From assembly GCA_947444055.1 (NCBI GenBank), contig CANEYR010000020.1, forward strand, positions 1-52,958: DNA of 52,958 nt, given 5' to 3'. The position numbers were made by a program, and so were the translations under genes. The notes under the pieces are model-generated. The model was not told the DNA's origin. It saw nothing but the letters and a program-made list of their open reading frames with translations, and searched no databases. The DNA is from Planctomycetota bacterium (GTDB taxonomy: Bacteria; Planctomycetota; UBA1135; UBA2386). Shown piece after piece: positions 49,751 through 52,958 of the stretch (positions are counted from its first letter, which is position 1; the number at the start of each line of letters is the position of its first letter).

Positions 49751-51328
49751 TCACAGCCCGACGACCGCGACCGCGGCAGTCGACGTCGACAGGCCGAGCG
49801 CGTTGAGCGGCGGGTCGAGCACCAGCGCCTGCGTGTAGAACGTGAAGCCGAGGAACAGCGCATTGTTTGCGATCGGGAACACCACGCTCGCCGACCCGCC
49901 AGCCCCCGCGAGGCCGAGCGTCACGTCGAGGCTGACGCGCGCAGGGCAACCTGGCGCGCCGAGGATCCCGAGGTCGATCGGCAACGGCACCGCCCCCGCC
50001 AGTGTGTTGCTCATCCCGAAGACCCCGATCGCGATCTGCGGCGGCGGCAGGTTGCCGAACGTGAACACCGGCGACGTGCCGAGCTGTGGCGGCGCCGAGA
50101 TCGAGTTCGAAGGAACGCCGGCACTGCCAACGCAGCCATTGCCGAACACGGCGTAGATGGCCGTCCCGCTGGCCCCGTCCTGTTCGAACGCGCCGATGCT
50201 GACCGGCGGCGTGCGCGGGGCCAACGCGAGGTCCGTCAGCACCGACAGCAGGTACGTGCCAGCCAGCGCGCACGGGGATGTCGCCTGCAAGCTGAGGTCC
50301 GGCGGCGTTGCGGCCGGGGCGACGAACAGCGGATCGGCCTGGATGCTGTTGACGTCGAACCCGAGCGCCTGCCATGCGGCGAGGGTCTGGTTGCCGGTGG
50401 CGGCGATCGGGAAGTACCCGGCGCCATTGCTCCAGAGGCAATTGTAGTTCATCAGCGTCGGCCGGTTGCCACCAAGGCACCACATGTTGAAGCCGAGGCC
50501 CGTGGGAAAGTTGTCGACCAGGATGTTGTCGACGACCTCGGTGCCCGCGGCATTTGAGTACCAACGCAGCGAGCAGTACTGGCTCGCTGCCGCGGTCGCG
50601 ACGTGGTTGATGTGGATCGAGTTGTGCCAGATCTTGAGGTTCGCAGCACTGCTCGGCACGCCAGTCACGCCGCAGCTGATGCCGTAGTTGCTGGTGCCGG
50701 TGATCTGGTTGTTGACGAGGGTGAAGTCCGCCCCCGAGATGCGCATGATCCAGAAGCCGCCACCGAGGATCCGGCAGCGCTGCACCGTCGTGGTGCTGTT
50801 GAGCGCGGCCGAATTCAGCGACTCGTAGCCACCGCCGAACGTCGAGTCCTCGATGCGGCAGCCAGTGCCACCGGTGAAGCTGAACAGCGCCTGGCCCGAC
50901 GTCGCCACCGTTGCCTGGAAGTCGCAGTTCGCAAACACGCATGCCGCCGTGCTGCCGGCGATCACAAACGAACTGGGGGTGTTGGTGAACTGCCCGCTGA
51001 AGCCGCGGAACGTCACCGACGCGCAGCCATTGAGAGTCAGCACCGGCTGCGTGCCGGAGATCACGATCGGGCCGGACGCGTCGAACACCACTGGATTGCT
51101 CGGACCCTGCCCAACGAACGCGGGGATGGTCCACGGCCCGGTGTCGTTCGCGACGACCAGGAAGCTCACCGGCGCCACAACGCCACTGGTGGTCAACGCC
51201 GCGATCGCCGCGGCGATGTTGGCGTAGTTGCCACCGGGGCCGACGACATAGGCGCCGGCCAACTGGGCGGGCGAGGCAGACGCGGCGGCGAGCACCGCAG
51301 CCAAGACGAGATCACGTGAGCAGAGCAT
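49751..51328 (-). CDS. secreted beta-helix protein with conserved tail, 525 aa
   Basis: A signal peptide (DLVLAAVLAAASASPAQ) is followed by a right-handed beta-helix: GGNYANIAAAIAALTTSGVV, GFSGQFTNTPSSFVIAGS, STFGGGYESLNSAALNSTT, NNQITGTSNYGISCG, LKIWHNSIHINHVATAA and so on. Then comes VSIGAFEQDGAS. The last 130 residues form a separate domain that opens GNGCVGSAGVPSNSISAP. It has PPPQIAIGVFGMSNTLAGAV and hydrophobic strands to the end. The helix would bind or cut polysaccharide. No clear lyase residues are seen. The tail looks like a lineage-specific sorting or anchor domain. ATG 51328, with GTG 51343 possible. Confidence 0.82.
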   Translation of the reverse strand: MLCSRDLVLAAVLAAASASPAQLAGAYVVGPGGNYANIAAAIAALTTSGVVAPVSFLVVANDTGPWTIPAFVGQGPSNPVVFDASGPIVISGTQPVLTLNGCASVTFRGFSGQFTNTPSSFVIAGSTAACVFANCDFQATVATSGQALFSFTGGTGCRIEDSTFGGGYESLNSAALNSTTTVQRCRILGGGFWIMRISGADFTLVNNQITGTSNYGISCGVTGVPSSAANLKIWHNSIHINHVATAAASQYCSLRWYSNAAGTEVVDNILVDNFPTGLGFNMWCLGGNRPTLMNYNCLWSNGAGYFPIAATGNQTLAAWQALGFDVNSIQADPLFVAPAATPPDLSLQATSPCALAGTYLLSVLTDLALAPRTPPVSIGAFEQDGASGTAIYAVFGNGCVGSAGVPSNSISAPPQLGTSPVFTFGNLPPPQIAIGVFGMSNTLAGAVPLPIDLGILGAPGCPARVSLDVTLGLAGAGGSASVVFPIANNALFLGFTFYTQALVLDPPLNALGLSTSTAAVAVVGL

Positions 51329-51466
51329 GGGGCAGGCGCGCACACCGGGAATGGCCGGCGAACTTGGCGCGGAACGTCACCATCCAGCTGCACTGGGTAC
51401 GCGTCAAGGTGGGGCTCGCGCCCGAGGCAAGTTGCGGCTCTCCGTGCACAATCTGCCAGCGACGGG

Positions 51467-52402
51467 CTAATGCGGCATCAGACGAGCGACATCCGCGGCG
51501 CCCGCGCGGTGACCGCGCACACCAGCCCACATACCTTGCCACTTCGCGACAGCCGCCCGCGGCCCCGACAGCAGGGTCAACGGCCACGCCAGCACATCGC
51601 AACACAACCACGCGCACCAGCCAGCGACGGTGCCGTGCGCCCGCAAGTAGCGCACGGTGTTGCACGCCATCAAGAACTTGCGCACTGGTGAGCGCCCACC
51701 ACCCGACGACTGCCCAGCCGCATGTTCGACGCGCACCCATGGCAACCACACGATGCGGAACGTACGCGCGGCGAGCCGTTCGCACAGGTCGACATCTTCC
51801 CAGTACATGAAGTAGGCGTCGTCGAAGCCGCCGACGGCCACCACCGCCTCGGTCCGAAACAGCACACAGGCACACGGCAAGAACCCCACCGCCTCCGGAC
51901 CATGCTCGCGCGGGGTCGGCAGGCAACCGTGGCGCGACAGCAAGAGCCCGTTTGGCACGAAGGCGCGGCGGCCACCTTCGGCCCACACCGTGCCATCGGG
52001 ATGCAGAACCGTTGGCCCGACCGCGCCGACGCCCACGTCATTCACCAAGACGCCGACGAGCGGCCGCAAGAAGTCGGGCGGCAGGCGCAGGTCGTTGTTG
52101 AGCACGAGCACGAACGGCAGCGCCGCGGCGTTCGCCCAGGCGATGCCGTGGTTCATGCCGCCGGTGAAGCCGCGGTTGTCGGGCAAGGCAGCGAGTTCGA
52201 CGCGGTGCACCGAGCCCGCCGCATTGGCTTCGTCGACGCCGCGCTGCAGCGCCGCCACTTCGTCAGCACCCGAGCCGTTGTCGATGACGAGAATGCGCAT
52301 CGCCTCGTCGGGAACCGCGAGCAGGTCGTGCAGGCAGCGCAGCGTCAGATCGGCGCGCCGCCAGTTGAGCAGCAGGGCGCCTGTGCGAGCGGCGCTAACC
52401 AC
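51467..52402 (-). CDS. glycosyltransferase family 2 (rhamnosyltransferase-like)
   Basis: The product is 311 residues. ALLLNWRRADLTLRCLHDLL, ILVIDNGSGADEVAALQRGV, LPDNRGFTGGMNHGIAWANA, FVLVLNNDLRLPPDFLRPLV and VGGFDDAYFMYWEDVDLCER are the blocks of the WbbL-like GT2 proteins. Metal site: LNNDLRLP. It adds a sugar to a surface glycan. It overlaps the end of the upstream glycosyltransferase gene by eight bases (GTG 52402), so the two are one operon. The C-terminal helix (WLCCDVLAWPLTLLSG) may touch the membrane. Confidence 0.9.
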   Translation of the reverse strand: MVSAARTGALLLNWRRADLTLRCLHDLLAVPDEAMRILVIDNGSGADEVAALQRGVDEANAAGSVHRVELAALPDNRGFTGGMNHGIAWANAAALPFVLVLNNDLRLPPDFLRPLVGVLVNDVGVGAVGPTVLHPDGTVWAEGGRRAFVPNGLLLSRHGCLPTPREHGPEAVGFLPCACVLFRTEAVVAVGGFDDAYFMYWEDVDLCERLAARTFRIVWLPWVRVEHAAGQSSGGGRSPVRKFLMACNTVRYLRAHGTVAGWCAWLCCDVLAWPLTLLSGPRAAVAKWQGMWAGVRGHRAGAADVARLMPH

Positions 52403-52958
52403 ACAGCCTCCGCACACAGCGCCAATACAACGCGAAGAAGCGATCGAGCCCGCGGCGCAGGGCGGCGGCCGCGCCCTTCTCGGCGAGGCCAGGATTGAGC
52501 GTCACCGGGGCCGCGATCAGCAGGTCCCGATCGGGCACGGTGCGACCCGCTTGCGCCTGCCGCCGAGCCCGCACCGCCACGGGCAGCAGCCGCAGCAGTT
52601 CCCACTTGCCGCGCAGCCAATCCCCGAGGTGCCCACGTCGCACCCCAAACGCCGCGTAGACGATGCCGTAGACCAGTTGGGCCGGCATCGTCAGCCAGAA
52701 CGTTCGCCAGCGCATGCACGTGATCAGCACGTACCAGCGGTTGCGGCTGTGCAGGAACGTTCGCCGCCCGGGGTACTTGCCTTCGCCGCGCACCGACAAC
52801 CCGACCGTGCCCGCAAGGTGCGTGCACAGGGCCTGCGGGCAGACCCAGACGGTGTGGCCGCGCATGCGCAGTTTGTAGGAGAACTCGTTGTCCTCGTAGA
52901 GGATGAACAGGTTCTCGTCGAAGCCACCGACCGCCTGATAGACGCTGCGTTTGCACAA
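52395..52958 (-). CDS. glycosyltransferase family 2, C-terminal part (cut by window edge)
   Basis: Only the C-terminal 187 residues lie in the window, and the gene enters from beyond 52958. VYQAVGGFDENLFILYEDNE is the GT2 acceptor-site block (ED acid pair). FSYKLRMRGHTVWVCPQALC, THLAGTVGLSVRGEGKYPG and FLHSRNRWYVLITCMRWRTF follow. A hydrophobic stretch (TMPAQLVYGIVYAAFG) suggests membrane contact. Same glycan-building operon as the gene at 51467. The start cannot be seen. Confidence 0.88.
   Translation of the reverse strand: MCKRSVYQAVGGFDENLFILYEDNEFSYKLRMRGHTVWVCPQALCTHLAGTVGLSVRGEGKYPGRRTFLHSRNRWYVLITCMRWRTFWLTMPAQLVYGIVYAAFGVRRGHLGDWLRGKWELLRLLPVAVRARRQAQAGRTVPDRDLLIAAPVTLNPGLAEKGAAAALRRGLDRFFALYWRCVRRLCG

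Overview
The window looks like a GC-rich chromosome segment from the phylum Planctomycetota. This is an inference. It rests on a Ser/Thr kinase with a TPR tail that lies next to the remains of an ECF sigma factor, a second giant kinase with a formylglycine-enzyme-like tail, Kelch and beta-helix secreted proteins, and coaE beside a rho-like gene. Housekeeping genes (rpsB-tsf-pyrH-frr, smpB, dusB, tatC-cinA, coaE, tRNA-Leu, tRNA-Lys) show that this is chromosome. I see no rRNA, CRISPR array or complete insertion sequence.

Layout. 1-3905: a secreted protein, a decayed ECF sigma fragment and a membrane Ser/Thr kinase with TPRs. 3906-8240: an accessory, probably phage- or element-derived island. 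It holds a fragment of a RecB-like nuclease joined out of frame to a 5'-truncated ParB-domain DNA methyltransferase that carries a 155-residue mini-intein. A chain of overlapping genes follows: a small membrane protein, two paralogues of about 260 residues, and a tiny ORF between them. 8240-14750: secreted proteins, a broken YjbR-like gene, a pseudouridine synthase, a YgjP-type metallopeptidase, a FAD oxidoreductase and a double PRC-barrel protein. 14750-18170: SGNH hydrolase-smpB, tRNA-Leu, dusB and a hydrolase remnant. 18180-24920: a Kelch protein, a FAH-family enzyme with a prenyltransferase-repeat lipoprotein, and a glycosyltransferase-methyltransferase pair. 24920-31480: a membrane-anchored coiled-coil protein with an amber codon before its natural-looking tail, a Trm112-like protein, tRNA-Lys, frr, pyrH, tsf and rpsB. 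31700-37570: a GGDEF protein, then a histidine kinase with an orphan GspF, then a PP2C phosphatase with a lipoprotein. 37570-43980: the kinase-FGE giant, cinA and tatC. 44000-47630: a coiled-coil membrane protein, coaE and a catalytically dead Rho paralogue. 47660-52958: a REP-type transposase, an uncharacterised protein, a beta-helix secreted protein and two glycosyltransferases.

Three points stand out. The intein interrupts the conserved HPTEKP motif of the methyltransferase. The Rho-like protein keeps the RNA-binding fold but has lost the Walker A lysine, the catalytic glutamate and the arginine-finger region. The window also carries repeated short tandem duplications (10-19 bp, two to four copies), several at gene ends, one of which breaks a gene. 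Kinase, lipoprotein and phosphatase genes at 35597-41696 overlap end to end and probably form one signalling unit.
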